Shown piece after piece: positions 31,510-43,869 of a stretch of DNA of 64,000 nucleotides. The notes below the pieces were generated by a model, which was given only the letters and a program-made list of their open reading frames with translations, was not told where the DNA came from and ran no database searches. Within the stretch, counting starts at the first letter, position 1; every line of letters starts with the position of its first letter. A program made the translations under genes and the position numbers. The stretch is from Lumbricus terrestris (taxonomy: Eukaryota > Annelida > Clitellata > Crassiclitellata > Lumbricidae): NCBI GenBank assembly GCA_949752735.1, contig OX457042.1:23732875-23796874 (forward strand), read 5' to 3'.

Positions 31510-32116
31510 GGTCCTCATACTGTAGTGAGCTGTTTCTGAAATTTAAGTCACCAAAAAATCGAACAAATTAGGACGGCGTGCACAGATGGGTGAATTTATT
31601 ATTACCAGTACTTTATAGACAAGTCTTCTTCTGTGCCTCCGGTGTTCATTCCTACTCTACAAGAAATTCAAATGTTTATCGCTCATATAAACATTCGGTT
31701 GTTCTCCATCAGAACTGCATGATCTACTGTTTGAAACAGTAAACATTTATCTGTTCATTGAAAAAAAAATTGGCCACCCCCCTTCAAAAATCTCTGCATC
31801 CGCGCTTGTTCATATACTCCAACAAATTACTTAAATGCTTACTTTCTATATTCAATGAGTTTGTTAGTTTAGTGTTAATCAAGTTCCCTCTGATTATCTT
31901 TGTGTTCCTCTAATTGTATGAACTGGATGTCATGGCGTTTGTCATGCGCTATTGTACTTATTTTTTGCTTGGTAACTGGGTGACCATATTATACATGTAT
32001 ATCGAGATTGTTCATCATTTCTTTCCCTTGCATCTCCTTGAAAACCACAAACAATGGGTTCGCTGTCATTATTGCATAAAAAATTGAATTGAATACATAG
32101 AGAGACAGACAGACAT
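31510..32116. other. Nothing recognised
   Basis: AT-rich sequence. It could be the 5' intron or flank of SLC6. Confidence 0.5.
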
Positions 32117-32124
32117 ACAGACGG

Positions 32125-33459
32125 CAGTGGCGGATTTAGTCCAGGCCCGGGGGGTCTGGTCGCCCCCCCGTGCCCCTGTTGGGTAAAAAATGGCGCCCCC
32201 TCGGGCCCGGTCCGTACTTATTACTTAAACCTTAAATGTCCTTCATGGAAACTAAATTCTCATACTTTTACCAGTGACTTTATGCAATCACACCTTGAAT
32301 TTAACACTCATTACAGAATTAATTTTATTTCTATGGCGGTCATTACTTATTTTTATTTATTCATATGGCGGCCATTAGGCCAACCTATTCTTATTTCAAT
32401 CAATCAATCGTAATTTATATAGCGCCCCTTCAAGGTACTACTCAGAGGCGCTCCCGGCCGAGATCAAGCGAAAAAACAGTCTTCACAACAGTTTGTGAAA
32501 TTGAGAAGAGCTTGGGAGGTGTCGCATAGTCAAGGGAAGTCCATTCCAGGTTGTTGAACCAACCACAGAGAATAAACGCCTCTGCAATGTTACAGAGCGA
32601 GTGAAAGGAATTATTAAGTCACCATGGACAGCAGAGCGCAGTGCCCGGCGGCCAATGCAAGTGGAAAGAGGGAGACAAAGCTCACACAGATAAGAGGGTG
32701 CCCATCCTGATAAGCATCGCCACACCAAAGATGCAATCCTAAATGAGATGCGCTGCGGGAAAGGAAGCCAGTGCAAGACCTCACGCATTTATAGGGATAC
32801 AATCCCAGCAAACCACCACACGGCGGGCCTACGTCGTAAACACGTAGGACTCGTTGGCTACACGGCCTTGGTCAAAATCTCGCTTTAAGTCGATTAGTTG
32901 CCGACGAGTGGCAACGACTCGTCTTTAATTCCACTAGTTCCCGACGAGTTTTAGCCCATCGGCAACTCGTAGCTGCAGATCGTCAGCCTGTGACGCATCT
33001 GCTAGCGGGAAATTAGGTCACGTGGCGAGCGATAGCCAATGAACTGCGGGCAATGTTTGGCCGTTTTTTCGAATCGATATCGAATGAGGTAGGCAACGTG
33101 TATATGATTCTCGCCAAATTAGAAGCTGGATTGATCAAAATGCAATGCTGCAACGAGCGAATAATTCACGACGCTAAAATACACGTTTAGACCTGGATCA
33201 ATATCCTAGAAATAGCATTAATAAATATCTATTTGTTACATATAAGCATAAATTTCTGTAACTCAAGTAAGTAGTCAAGCGCACAAGTTTAAAAAAGTTT
33301 CTGTTTTAGATTCTTGATTCTGTTTTATGTATTCGGCTAAATCGGTTGAATTATAACTAATTTACTGCTTTTAACTATGTAAGTAGGCCTACAGGCGCCC
33401 TCTTGAAATTCTCCTCGCCCCCCCCCCCCCCCGTGCAATAAAACCTAAATCCGCCACTG
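32125..33459. mobile_element. hAT-like element with nested LINE fragment, TSD acagacgg
   Basis: Terminal inverted repeats CAGTGGCGGATTTAG are perfect over 15 bp. ACAGACGG duplications lie at 32117-32124 and 33460-33467, though the surroundings are GACA-rich. No transposase. The CAGTGGCGGA end is typical of hAT elements. A LINE 3' fragment lies inside. Confidence 0.88.
32396..32811 (-). pseudogene. CR1/L2-type LINE 3' end (RT C-terminus)
   Basis: About 100 codons read LHWLPFPQRISFRIASLVW, then GWAPSYL, then FSVVGSTTWNGLP, the usual C-terminal motifs of CR1/L2 reverse transcriptases. The 3' end is GCGCTATATAAATTACG with GATT repeats. 5'-truncated copy nested in the hAT-like element. Confidence 0.88.
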
Positions 33460-33464
33460 ACAGA

Positions 33465-33797
<333 letters not shown>

Positions 33798-34251
33798 AAT
33801 TATAGAATCTGTCGTTCAACTGACTTGCAAAGTGTATGATTTCGTCATTCTGCTCTCATCTCATGCGAATCTTCTTATTGCAGTTGAACTGCTTGACTCC
33901 AAGTTAAACAGGAAGAACAACAGTTCGGCAGTAAGTTGAAAGAGTTCAGCTTTGTCGATCGACCTAAACACAAAATAAGATCGATTGCAAGATCAGTACA
34001 GCAGTAACACTCACAGCCCTTAGGTGGTATTTTAACCGGTGTTATTTGGTGCTCAGAAACCAATCAGGTTCACAAGGTTCAGTAGGATACGATGAATTTA
34101 TAGCCCCACTGCCAAGGACCTATAGTATCACACAACACAGTGTAACAGGGCACGCACAGTGCAACGCAATGCGCTTGCCTACATTACAATGCAACTACAA
34201 CTGCGAAAATGGTAGGCTAAATGGTTATTGCAAATTTCATCATCATCATCA

Positions 34252-34890
34252 TCATTCACCATGAGCCATATGCTCGTAGGTGTCCAATGTCAACTTCGTC
34301 CTCTTCTTCCAACCGCCTCTGTCCTGGGCCAGGTGGAACAGCTTTTGTAATGAGTCATCACACCAGTCCTCAACGTCCTCCTTCCATTCCCGATGTGGTC
34401 TGCCTCTCCTATTATTTCCGTCCATTATTCCGAAAACAAGAGTCTTAAGTTTTCTGTCGTCCGTCATTCTGGCGATATGGCCGAAAAGCCCTAATTTGCG
34501 TCTCATAGCCTTTTGTAAGATTGTTTCTGCCCTGTCCACTCGCTGAAATATCTCTTCGTTGGTTATTTTTTGCGTCCATTTTATTCTCAGGATCTTTCTG
34601 TAGCATTTGTTCTCAAATGCTAGGATCCTTCTTTTTATCGAGGCGGTGTAGGGTCCTACACCCATGTCTCGCAGCCATAAAGCGCTGTGCTGAAGATTGT
34701 GGTATTGAGGACCTTCATCTTTGTTGTCATCTTGATGGTACTGCTCCTCCATATTTTTTCCAGCGATTTGAGGGCTGTGTATGCTCTTGCTAGGCGGGTC
34801 CTGACTTCTGTTTCGCCATCCAAATCGAATGTGAAGTTGCTGCCTAGGTAGGTGAAGTTTCCAACGTTTTCTATTTCGACGTCTTCTACT
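34252..34890 (-). pseudogene. LINE endonuclease/reverse-transcriptase C-terminal fragment with frameshift
   Basis: The minus strand reads NVGNFTYLGSNFTFD, then ARAYTALKSLEKIW, STALYGCETW, and after a frame break near 34690, RRILAFENKCYRKILRI, RRKLGLFGHIARM and NRRGRPHREWKEDVEDW. The stop after CETWV and the frame change show it is dead. Confidence 0.88.
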
Positions 34891-34894
34891 TTTA

Positions 34895-36180
34895 CAAATT
34901 TACATAGCGCTAATTCACGAGATGCTCGTCAATACAATGCAATTTAATGCGCTGATAATGCATTGAAATGCATAAGTGCGATTAACACAAAAGAATGGAA
35001 TGCACTCAAATGCAATAAATATAATTGAACTTGCAATTGAAAATATTATGGGAAACATACTCAGTGGGGGGGGGGGGTGCGAATCAAGCCTAACTCTTAG
35101 TCCCTCGCTCGCAGACTCCTATAGGCTTAATGAAGCGGCGCTCCATCTCAGTGTGTGAAATAGGTATTATGGTTCTAAAATCTAGAATGCGTTCAGTGTT
35201 GCGCTCGACCTGGTGCCTATAGGCTAGAGGTCTCACCACAACGTTCCTTTCAAATTTAAAATCTGCCGTATTTAACCGTGATTGAACTAGCTGGTAGGGC
35301 TTCTGAGTAGGCCTGGAACTCGGTAGATTATTTCTATGGCGCGCTTTAAAAAATTGAGTGAGAATAATACCGAGGATAATAATTATGACGTCACAATAAG
35401 ATATTGTTATTCCCTATAGCCTCGAGACTAAACAAAATCTGATATTGTTCATTATCACCATGACAACTGTGTAATGTTAGCCTACAATTAATGCGTATAA
35501 TCCAATGGTCGGCCACTGTTCTCAGGACTTGTAATAAAAGCCTGATGCCGTCTTTAGCTCGACACTTTATTCAACTGCAGGTAGCAGCAGTGGTGTCTTT
35601 CAAAAGAGTTATTTTCGAATGCGGAGGTTTAAAAGCCTGTTATTTGCGCTACGGAGCAAATCGACTGAATGGAGGTTGTATACCATTTCGCGAGAATCGT
35701 GTCTGCTACCACACATCTCGTCAGCGAGTTCCGATTAACATTCGACCCTGTCGTATATCAAAAACAACATAGTAGGTTAATCTGGCTAATAGTAGAACGA
35801 GAGATCCGGTTGAGCAGCAGTTGCATTTTTTGAGCGTATTTTGAGCATGCAAAATCTCAAGGAGCAGTTAAAAGTCCTCAATCCAGCGGTGTTTGTTTGC
35901 AGCAGGATCAACTTTGCTGAGGCTGTTCATACGTTATGACCCCGTAAGAGCAAATGTTGGTCAGAAACGTGGTCCACACTGACTTGTCTTGTCGCCCAAG
36001 TTGACAGTTGGTACTAGTAACACCTTGCATTTCTTTTATTACAAACCTACTCTGCCCATCTGTTGAAATCTGTCTTTAAAAGAAGAAGAAAAAGAGTAGA
36101 GCAGGCAGTCCCCCTTAAGCTACTAAAGTCTCTCTGAGGCAGCCGTTTCCTCGGCCTCGGCATATATTGGAGGTTGGCCA
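34895..36180. other. Nothing recognised
   Basis: An 8-bp CRE (TGACGTCA) occurs at 35388 in ATTATGACGTCACAATA, similar to the array at 43885. An open frame at 35491-35772 has no recognisable motif. Confidence 0.5.
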
Positions 36181-36185
36181 GCTCT

Positions 36186-36230
36186 CTTCTTCTCTTCTCT
36201 TCTCTTCTCTTCTCTTCTCTTCTCTTCTCC
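36186..36230. repeat. (TTCTC)n microsatellite
   Basis: Nine TCTTC units. Confidence 0.95.
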
Positions 36231-36329
36231 TCTCTCTGCCTCTCTCTTTATCTCTTCGTCTATCTTGCTGGATTATCTTTCCAACATAAAAACATGGTTA
36301 TCGTATTGCAGTAGCCTATGTCGCGAATG

Positions 36330-36413
36330 GACCGCCCGGTAGAGTAATGGATAAGTTGATAACACGCTGGCGTAGAGACTGAGAGATAGCGAGTTCGAAC
36401 CCCCGTTGGGCGG
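36330..36413 (+). repeat. tRNA-like sequence, probably a SINE head
   Basis: CCGCCC at the start pairs with GGGCGG at the end, like an acceptor stem. GGTAGAGTAATGG resembles an A box and GAGTTCGAACCCC a B box. The T stem does not pair well and no clear anticodon arm is visible, so it is more likely a tRNA-derived repeat than a working tRNA gene. Confidence 0.45.
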
Positions 36414-36989
36414 ACATGCTTTGTAGGCGCCGTGTATTGCAGGCTGTCTGTTCAGTTAATAGGCCTAGTTAAGTTTGATGTTAATTAAGATCACTGCACA
36501 ACTTGTACATGTAAAGCGCAGTGCGTTTGCAAGATCAGTGTTGAATTAAGGATTTTTTTAATTTTAAATTTGATCGGGTGAGATCCTTCACCACCGCTCG
36601 CCCGTTTGAATGGACGCCATGCCATTTATGTCCCCGTGAACGGACCGTGCTAGCCTGAGATTTTGAATCTCTGAAATAGCCACCTTCGGGAAGCGCACCG
36701 CGGCCCACACGTTCTCTTTCACAGAGTCGCGTGTACAGACGCGCGGCCAGCGCTGTTACCGATGTAGCTAACTGGGTCAGTTGTAAAAGGGATTTCCATC
36801 CACAGCTGACAGATAACCTATATTGCCAAATGCAATGCTGCAGTGATCAATGTAATTTCAATGGCAAATTTATATAGCGCCCATTTAAGAGACTCATCCG
36901 AGGTATAGATTATGTAGTGCGGCCCACTTTGAGGCAAGTACTGAATGAGAAAGATTCATATTAATAACAGAACGTACCAGTAGCCTAGG

Positions 36990-37180
36990 CCTACTGACAA
37001 TAGACCTTACCGGAATTAACAAAGGACCTCACTTGTATTAACAATAGACCTTACCTGAATTAACAAAGGACCTCACTTGTATTGACAATAGACCTTACCT
37101 GAATTAACAAAGGACCTCACTTGTATTGACAATAGACCTTACCTGAATTAACAAAGGACCTCACTTGTATTAACAATAGA
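36990..37180. repeat. Minisatellite of TTAACAA(T/A)(A/G)GACCT(T/C)AC units, part 1
   Basis: A ~48-bp higher-order unit (CAATAGACCTTACCTGAATT plus AACAAAGGACCTCACTTG) repeats about four times. Confidence 0.92.
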
Positions 37181-37199
37181 CCTTGCATGTATCGTGTCG

Positions 37200-37410
37200 T
37201 ATCGAAAGTGAGAATTTATAAAGCGCCTATTGCAGTGCAAAAGCTATTCAGAGGCGCTCTCAGCGTGACATCCCTGAGGATAGGCTATATAAGAAAGTCT
37301 TCAAACAGCGAAGGGCTGAAGATGACACCCAGCAAGATCTTACTACGGAGGAGGTCATTCCACATAGAAGGGCCCACAAAGGCAAAGGCGCGGGGTTGGG
37401 CATTGCATGG
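37200..37410 (-). pseudogene. CR1/L2-type LINE 3' end
   Basis: The minus strand reads NAQPRAFAFVGPSMWNDLL, the motif before the LINE stop. It ends with GAGAGCGCCTCTGAATAGC and GGCGCTTTATAAATTCTC. It interrupts the minisatellite. Confidence 0.85.
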
Positions 37411-37820
37411 TATGTATTGACAATAGACATCACCGGTATCAACAATAGATCTAATATCTATGAACAATGGACCTTACCTGTGTTAACAATATACCTTACC
37501 TGTATTAACAATTGACCTAACATGTATTAACACTATTACCTTACCTGCATTAACAATATATCTAGCATGTATTAGCAATATACCTCAGTAACCTCACCTG
37601 CATTAACAAAACATGTAGCATGCATCAGCAATACCTCACTTGCATTAACAATAGACCTAACATGTATTAACAATATATTTTACCTGCATTAACAGTATAC
37701 CTAGCATGTATTAGCAATATACCTTATCTGCATTAACAATAGACCTTACCTGTATAAACAATAGACCTTACCTGTATAAACAATAGACCTTACCTGTGCT
37801 AACAATAGACCTCACCTGCA
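37411..37820. repeat. Minisatellite of TTAACAATAGACCT units, part 2
   Basis: About 16 short units (CTGTATTAACAATAGACCTTAC and variants) continue the motif of 36990-37180 on the far side of the LINE insert. Confidence 0.92.
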
Positions 37821-38430
37821 GTGCAGCTTCTCGTATTGGTTGATTGTCGAGCTCAATTCAGAAGAAGAGAGTAGCAACTACACTCAACAGGTGCTCCAAC
37901 CTTTTTTATAATCTCCAACCCTGGTTCAGATAATTTCCACTACCGGCACAACAGGGGCCGCTCTAGCCAGTCACATGGATCACAGGTCGGCTTAGTCATA
38001 GGTTACAGGTGAATCTAAAAGGGTCCTCCCCCATACACTGCTGCCGGATGCCACCGCCAAAGCCGCCACCGCCTGAAATTCATATTCAGACGGTTGAGAA
38101 GCCATTCAAGTGAGAAGAGAAGGAGGTATGTTTAGCTCAGGCCAACCAACCACGAGATTCTGTCGACAGGGGGCGGGTGGGGAATTACAATAACCTGCGG
38201 ATACACTGCTACATATGTATAGGCCGATGGTAGGTCTGTCTGCACAATAGGTCTAGCTAAAAACAGGTAGGCCTATAATACGGTAAGAAACGTCGGCGAG
38301 CGTTAATTTTCATGCAGCGACCTGTTTGATTTTCAGAGCGTTAGCTGCAACGAATGAAGCAGATTTTACCTCGGTGAATGAAAAAAATCAGCACAAACTT
38401 AAGTAGGCCTACAGAACGGTATAGGCATAC
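37821..38430. other. Nothing recognised
   Basis: Unique-looking sequence without an exon. Confidence 0.5.
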
Positions 38431-38432
38431 AG

Positions 38433-38970
38433 CAGGAAACAGCACAATACAATGTAATACAATGTAATACAATGCAATACAATGTAATACAACGTAATAC
38501 AATGTAATGCAATGTAGTGCAGTGTAATACAATGTAATACAATGCAATATAATGTAATACAGTGTAATACAGTGTAATACAATGTTATACAATGTAATAC
38601 AACGTAATACGATGTAACACAATGTAATGCAATGCAATACTATGTAATGCAATGTAATACAACGTAATACGATGTAACACAATGTAATGCAATGCAATAC
38701 AATGTTATACAATGTAATACAACGTAATACGATGTAACACAATGTAATGCAATGCAATACTATGTAATGCAATGTAATACAACGTAATACGATGTAACAC
38801 AATGTAATGCAATGCAATACAATGTTATACAATGTAATACAACGTAATACGATGTAACACAATGTAATGCAATGCAATACAATGTTATACAATGTAATAC
38901 AACGTAATACAATGTAATACAATGTAATGCAATGTAATACAATGCAATACTATGTAATACAATGTATACA
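38433..38970. repeat. Decamer array AATACAATGT, about 540 bp
   Basis: Units of AATACAATGT with a 60-bp higher-order pattern (TACAACGTAATACGATGTAA recurs). The 193-codon open frame is an artefact. Confidence 0.95.
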
Positions 38971-39499
38971 CAATGCATCGCGCTTACGCTGCCGAAGACT
39001 TCGCAATGCAAAGCATAATGAAATCACTTCTGCGGATGAAAGTTATCAGCATTTCATCTAATAACGACATCTACCCTGACTTTAAAAGACCGCTATGACG
39101 CCTAACCTGACCCCAATTGACCATCACGACACACAGCCTGACCCAACTGCAATGAGTTGAACTGACCCTCACAACGCCTGACCTGACCTGACCCAATTCA
39201 CCCTCACGACGCCTCACCGGATCCTAACTTATACTCTCACGGCGCTTAATTTACGCCAATTATTGACAGACAATAACGACTGGCTGACGATCTATTGCCA
39301 TTTTAAATGATGCGCATGCGCCGAAGGTTGACAAAACGCAAGGGTTTTCCGTCACGAAGCTATGTCCAAAATATAATTCTGCATCGGAAGAATCCGACAC
39401 TGAATATTTATCCTAACGTAACACAATAAACGTGCGTTTTTGTTGCATCGGCGCCAATATAACGATTACTGATTGCTTATACTTATGTCCGTATACTGC

Positions 39500-39614
39500 C
39501 ATCGTCGTCATTGTCATCATCATCATCATCATCATCGTCATTGTCATCATCATCATCATCATAATCACCATCATCATCGTCGTCACAGTCGTCGTCGTCT
39601 TCATCGTCATCGCG

Positions 39615-39682
<68 letters not shown>

Positions 39683-39965
39683 TGTCATCATCATCATCAG
39701 CATTATTATCATCATCATCTTCGTCGTCGTCGTCTTCATCGTCATCATCGTCATCATAATCATCATCATCTCGTCGTCGTCGTCAGCATCATCATCATCA
39801 TCATCATCATCATCGTCGTCGTCATCATCAGCATCATCGTCGTCATCATCATCATCATAATCACCATCATCATCGTCGTCACCGTCGTCGTCGTCTTCAT
39901 CGTCATCGCGATCATCATCATCATCATCACCATCACCATCACCATCACCATCACCATCACCATCA
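39500..39965. repeat. (ATC)n/(GTC)n microsatellite
   Basis: About 460 bp of ATC with blocks of GTC and CACCAT. Confidence 0.97.
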
Positions 39966-40010
39966 TTCATGACCTGCCAATTTCACTCTTGATCTGACTT
40001 ATGACCTGCC

Positions 40011-40243
40011 CATGGGCGGAGACCTAGGGGTCAGAGGGACGCCCCCTCCCAATTGAGGTGTGGGGGGCGGCCCATGCATTTGTCCCCCCCCCCCCCAATC
40101 GCTGAGCGTCAAGACTAAAAAAAAGTCATCAGCTTTTTTTGGCGGCGAAAATAGAAATTTTTTGGCGACACTCAGCCATTCGTCCGTCAAAAAATCTCGC
40201 GTCTTTCCGTCCCCCCAAGTCTCCGCCCAGGTCTCCACTCATG
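40011..40243. mobile_element. hAT-like MITE, CATGGGCGGAG family, copy 1
   Basis: Left end CATGGGCGGAGACCTAGG and inverted right end CATGAGTGGAGACCTGGG. The inside (CCCATGCATTTGTCCCCC, GGCGGCGAAAATAGAAA) matches the element at 44760-45076. Flanking 8-mers do not match, so the duplication has decayed or an end is misjudged. Confidence 0.75.
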
Positions 40244-40249
40244 GTGCAT

Positions 40250-41160
40250 TGCTAAGAGATTTATGCATTTTGGGCAGCTATAAGAAATTTCGGATATTTA
40301 CATTACATCGAGAATGCAAAGACTGAACTTGCATTGTACTTTTTCCTGTAAAAGTGAGGCTCAACAACAGATTTTTTGATCTTCTGTTTACGATATATTA
40401 AGCAGGTGCACAGTCCTGACTTTAGAGCGGGACTTTCGGCCCCTTTTGAGTCTTCTGCGTAAAATGCATTCAACTTGGACAACAGGATGTAGTATAACAA
40501 TCTGCACGAATGATGCTGGTTTACTGAATAAATATGTTATGTCATCATGTTATGTTGTTGTTGTGACGGTTCTTTGCTGATTTCTAATTTCCACTTAACG
40601 TAAGACAAGTCTACGTCGGTTTTTCATTCTGAACATAACCTGAAACAACTGGATTCCGATTTCGATGATGACTGATGAGTCTCGAATGGAAAGTTTCGAC
40701 TGCACGCAGCCTCACTCGATGCAATGTTGCGTGACGTAAAAGAATAATTATGACAACGGAGTCATGTACTCTGTGCCAAGTACATAATATAGGCGTAGGA
40801 AGTTGGGGTCCAGAGGGGCAAATGCCCCCAGGCCCCAACCCCAATATTCGGGCGTTTCTGTTTTTCGAACAAGCAGTCCTGGGATAAGAGTAATAAAATT
40901 AGCAAAACGACTAAAAATGGTCGTCAGATTGTTTTTCGGGCAAAGTAGAATTTTTGCCCCACAACAGATATCTTCCCCAGACTATGGCCATGTAGGCCTA
41001 CTCTGGAGCCTTGGAGTTCTGTGTACTAAATGATTGCGTGGATGAACTCGGCATCAAATAGACCGAAGAAAGGTTCCAAACTATACTCCTGACAATCAGA
41101 GAAGGAAAATGTTATTTTCTTGCTGTCGAGAGTAGCTCCCTTCTTCAGTGTTTCCTTTTT
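40250..41160. other. Nothing recognised
   Basis: 40795-40880 (GGCGTAGGAAGTTGGGG) resembles a hAT-like end without a found partner. Confidence 0.5.
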
Positions 41161-41161
41161 T

Positions 41162-41272
41162 TACTTCGATAATAATCAGTTGGATTACGTGCACATGTGA
41201 CACTATCTCATTTAACGAGGAATTGTCACATGTGCCGTTGTGCACATAATCCAACTGATCGTTATCGAAGTA
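41162..41272. repeat. Long inverted repeat (foldback)
   Basis: Arms 41162-41202 and 41224-41272 pair over about 41 bp. They begin and end TACTTCGATAA/TTATCGAAGTA and the right arm has an 8-bp insertion. No flanking duplication identified. Confidence 0.85.
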
Positions 41273-41606
41273 GGGGCCTAAACATAAAGCACAGCGCAAC
41301 GCACCGTTTGACATCATCGCTTCCAACAACTTAATTGCCAGACAGAAATCAATTGTCTAAAAAATCGATGAAAGAAACAACTATTATTTGTAAAGACGAC
41401 AAAGGCCATTAGTCATAAGATGTCGTTGTACTTTTCATTTAATAATAGCGAGCCATGATAGAGTTTAGCCTACTTTCGGCAAGATAAGATCAAATTAGGG
41501 CGATGATCTGAACGTCGTCTAAGGACGTCGTTTTTAACTGTTACACATGATATGCCTTTGATTTGATTGAGCGCCTTTGCATAAGCTGGTTCCCGCGACT
41601 TAGCTT

Positions 41607-42800
41607 TTGTGGCGCGTGGGCACTGTAAAAACAGAGTTCATTATTCTAGGCCTCCCTGACCAAATCAAGAAAATCCCTGACCCTTCAATACACCTATCGA
41701 CTAACTCTTCAACTCTCACCTTTACTTCCGATGCTCCTGTTCGCAATCTTGGTGTAATGTTTGACTCGCATCTCTCCTTCTCTAACCACATCTCTAACCT
41801 ATCGCGCTCCTGTTTCATGCACATCCGGTACCTCCGCCGCATCCGACCTATGCTCGATTTCAAAACTGCTTCTACCATTGCGACGTCAATCGTCCACTCA
41901 AAGCTTGACTACTGCAACTCCCTTTTCTTAAATCTTGATTACACACAACTTAAGCGCCTTCAACTCATTCAAAATTCTCTAGCTAGAGTCGTCACCAGAA
42001 CACCCAGACATCATCACATCACCCCTGTCCTCAAGTCACTTCACTGGCTGAAAATCCCAGAGCGAATCCACTTCAAAGATCTCTTCTTAACTTCCAACTC
42101 TTTACAATGGTCTCAGCCAAGTTATCTTCGCGAACTCTTCACCATCCAGCCTATATACCCGTTCTACCCGATCATCCGCCTGCCTTACACTTTCTCGACC
42201 GCCGGTCACAAATTAAGTCATCTCAAGTTCTCCAACCGAGCCATATCCATCTCAGCACCACGCCTTTGGAATGATCTGCCTCCTGAATTCCGATCCTTTT
42301 CAGTCCCTCCATTATGCATCGTTACTAATCACACACCACAACCTTCCTCAGGCTCCTCTATCCATCACACCTCGGGCTTTTCATACGAAACTTAAGACAC
42401 TCCTTTTCACGATCTCTTACCCTATCTCATCTGATCTTCCAACCTCCAATTCCAGGCCCAGACGACACCCGCCCGCCTTAGTAGCTGATCCGCCCCTCTG
42501 ATTCTATGGCAACTCGACCCGGACCACCACGGACTACTCTCACGGACAACCCTTCTAATGTAATACAATGTAATACAATGTAATGTAATACAATGTAATA
42601 CAATGTGAGACAACGTAATACAATGTAAGACAATGTAATACAATGCAATTCAATGTAATACAATGCATTTGATCCTGATCCTATGGTAACTCAAACCGGA
42701 CCACCACGGACTACTCTCACGGACAACTCTTCTAACGCAACGCAGCGCTCGTGAATAAGCTGGTGCCCCGCGCTTGGTTTTCTAGTGGCGCTTTAGAAAT
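41607..42800 (+). pseudogene. CR1/L2-type LINE 3' part, frameshifted
   Basis: Reads VRNLGVMFDSHLSFSNHIS, HSKLDYCNSLFLNL, LKRLQLIQNSLARVVTR, LKSLHWLKIPERIHFK and SAPRLWNDLPPEF, classic thumb and C-terminal motifs. Near 42330-42370 the frame shifts before ITPRAFHTKLKTLLF. A ~60-bp segment (GGACCACCACGGACTACTCT) occurs twice, at about 42500 and 42675, on both sides of a decamer array. Confidence 0.88.
42553..42667. repeat. Decamer array AATACAATGT, second locus
   Basis: Same unit as 38433-38970, here inside LINE 3' sequence. Confidence 0.92.
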
Positions 42801-42809
42801 TTTGAGTTT

Positions 42810-43370
42810 ACGATTACTGTAGAAGTTCCGAGTTTACGATTACGATGAAAGCTATGTCCCCTTGCTTTTGAAGATGAGTCGTTCGATTCATCCTCTAATA
42901 ATTATGGTCGCCCGAGGACAACTCTGCTGACTGTGACCAGTGTTTGTCAAAAATACAGACCGCTCCAACTTCCAACTCATCTAGCCCACGGCTTAATGCT
43001 TCTCTACGGTTTCTGGTCACTACTGCACTTCGGCCTGAAATAAAATTATTATTGACTGACAACTTAACTGTAAAGTTCATAACGTACATGTATGCTCCCC
43101 CACATCCAGAGCCTATAAGTTTCTGAGCCATTACCATGGAAAAACCCTGGCAAGGTGTTAGATATGTGGATATGGAAGATAATAGAACACGTGCAACGTC
43201 GTGCATAGCACAAAGGTTTCAACGAATCAATGAGATTAATCATAAAAGTAAGCTTTCACGCATATAATAATAATACCGGTACCTTACTATAATAAAGGTT
43301 ATTGTTATTCGGCCAGAAAACTGCTTTTCTATTTCTATTGCATGGCTGCTTCACTCTGGATTGTTGTTGA
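42810..43370. other. Nothing recognised
   Basis: No exon or repeat family seen. Confidence 0.5.
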
Positions 43371-43372
43371 AT

Positions 43373-43485
43373 GGTCGTCGTCATCGTCACCGTCCTCCTC
43401 CTCCTCCTCCTCATCGTCGTAGTCGTCGTCATCATCATCATCATCATCATCATTGTCGTCGTCGTCGTCGTCACCATGACCATCA
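43373..43485. repeat. (GTC)n/(CTC)n/(ATC)n microsatellite
   Basis: Mixed trinucleotide repeat. Confidence 0.93.
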
Positions 43486-43869
43486 TCCTAATTAACATCA
43501 CAGAACAGACAGCCTGCAATACAACAGCTCTAATAGCGGCCTATATGCAAAGCATGTCTATCCTACAGGGCTTACTTCGGGAATCGAGCTCAACTGTGTG
43601 TCATCGACTGCGCCACCGACCCCTTCCCCCAATTGTATCAGATTGTATCCTGCGAATTAAGTGGCAATGGCATCACCAGTTTCACCATCTAAATTCTAAA
43701 ACTTCCCACGCGTCACATGAAATGTTAAGCGGTGTCAATAGTTTCACATGCAAACTGTTTTGTAGATTTCGTTTTCACCCATTGCTTTGCAAGATTCAGA
43801 TAGCGGATGAACAGCTTAAACAGCGCGTTGCCTAGCTGCTTGTGTGCTATGACTCCTACAGTACATGAA

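Noticed and set aside
35491..35772. 93-codon plus-strand open frame
   Set aside because: No recognisable domain, no splice support and ordinary composition for chance.
36330..36413. Functional tRNA gene
   Set aside because: A- and B-box-like words exist, but the T stem pairs poorly and no anticodon arm is clear.
38341..38922. 193-codon open frame with LHCITLYYIVL repeats
   Set aside because: It is a decamer array; no start context or splice sites.
39413..39997. Acidic or Met-rich open frames
   Set aside because: ATC/GTC trinucleotide repeats read in different frames.
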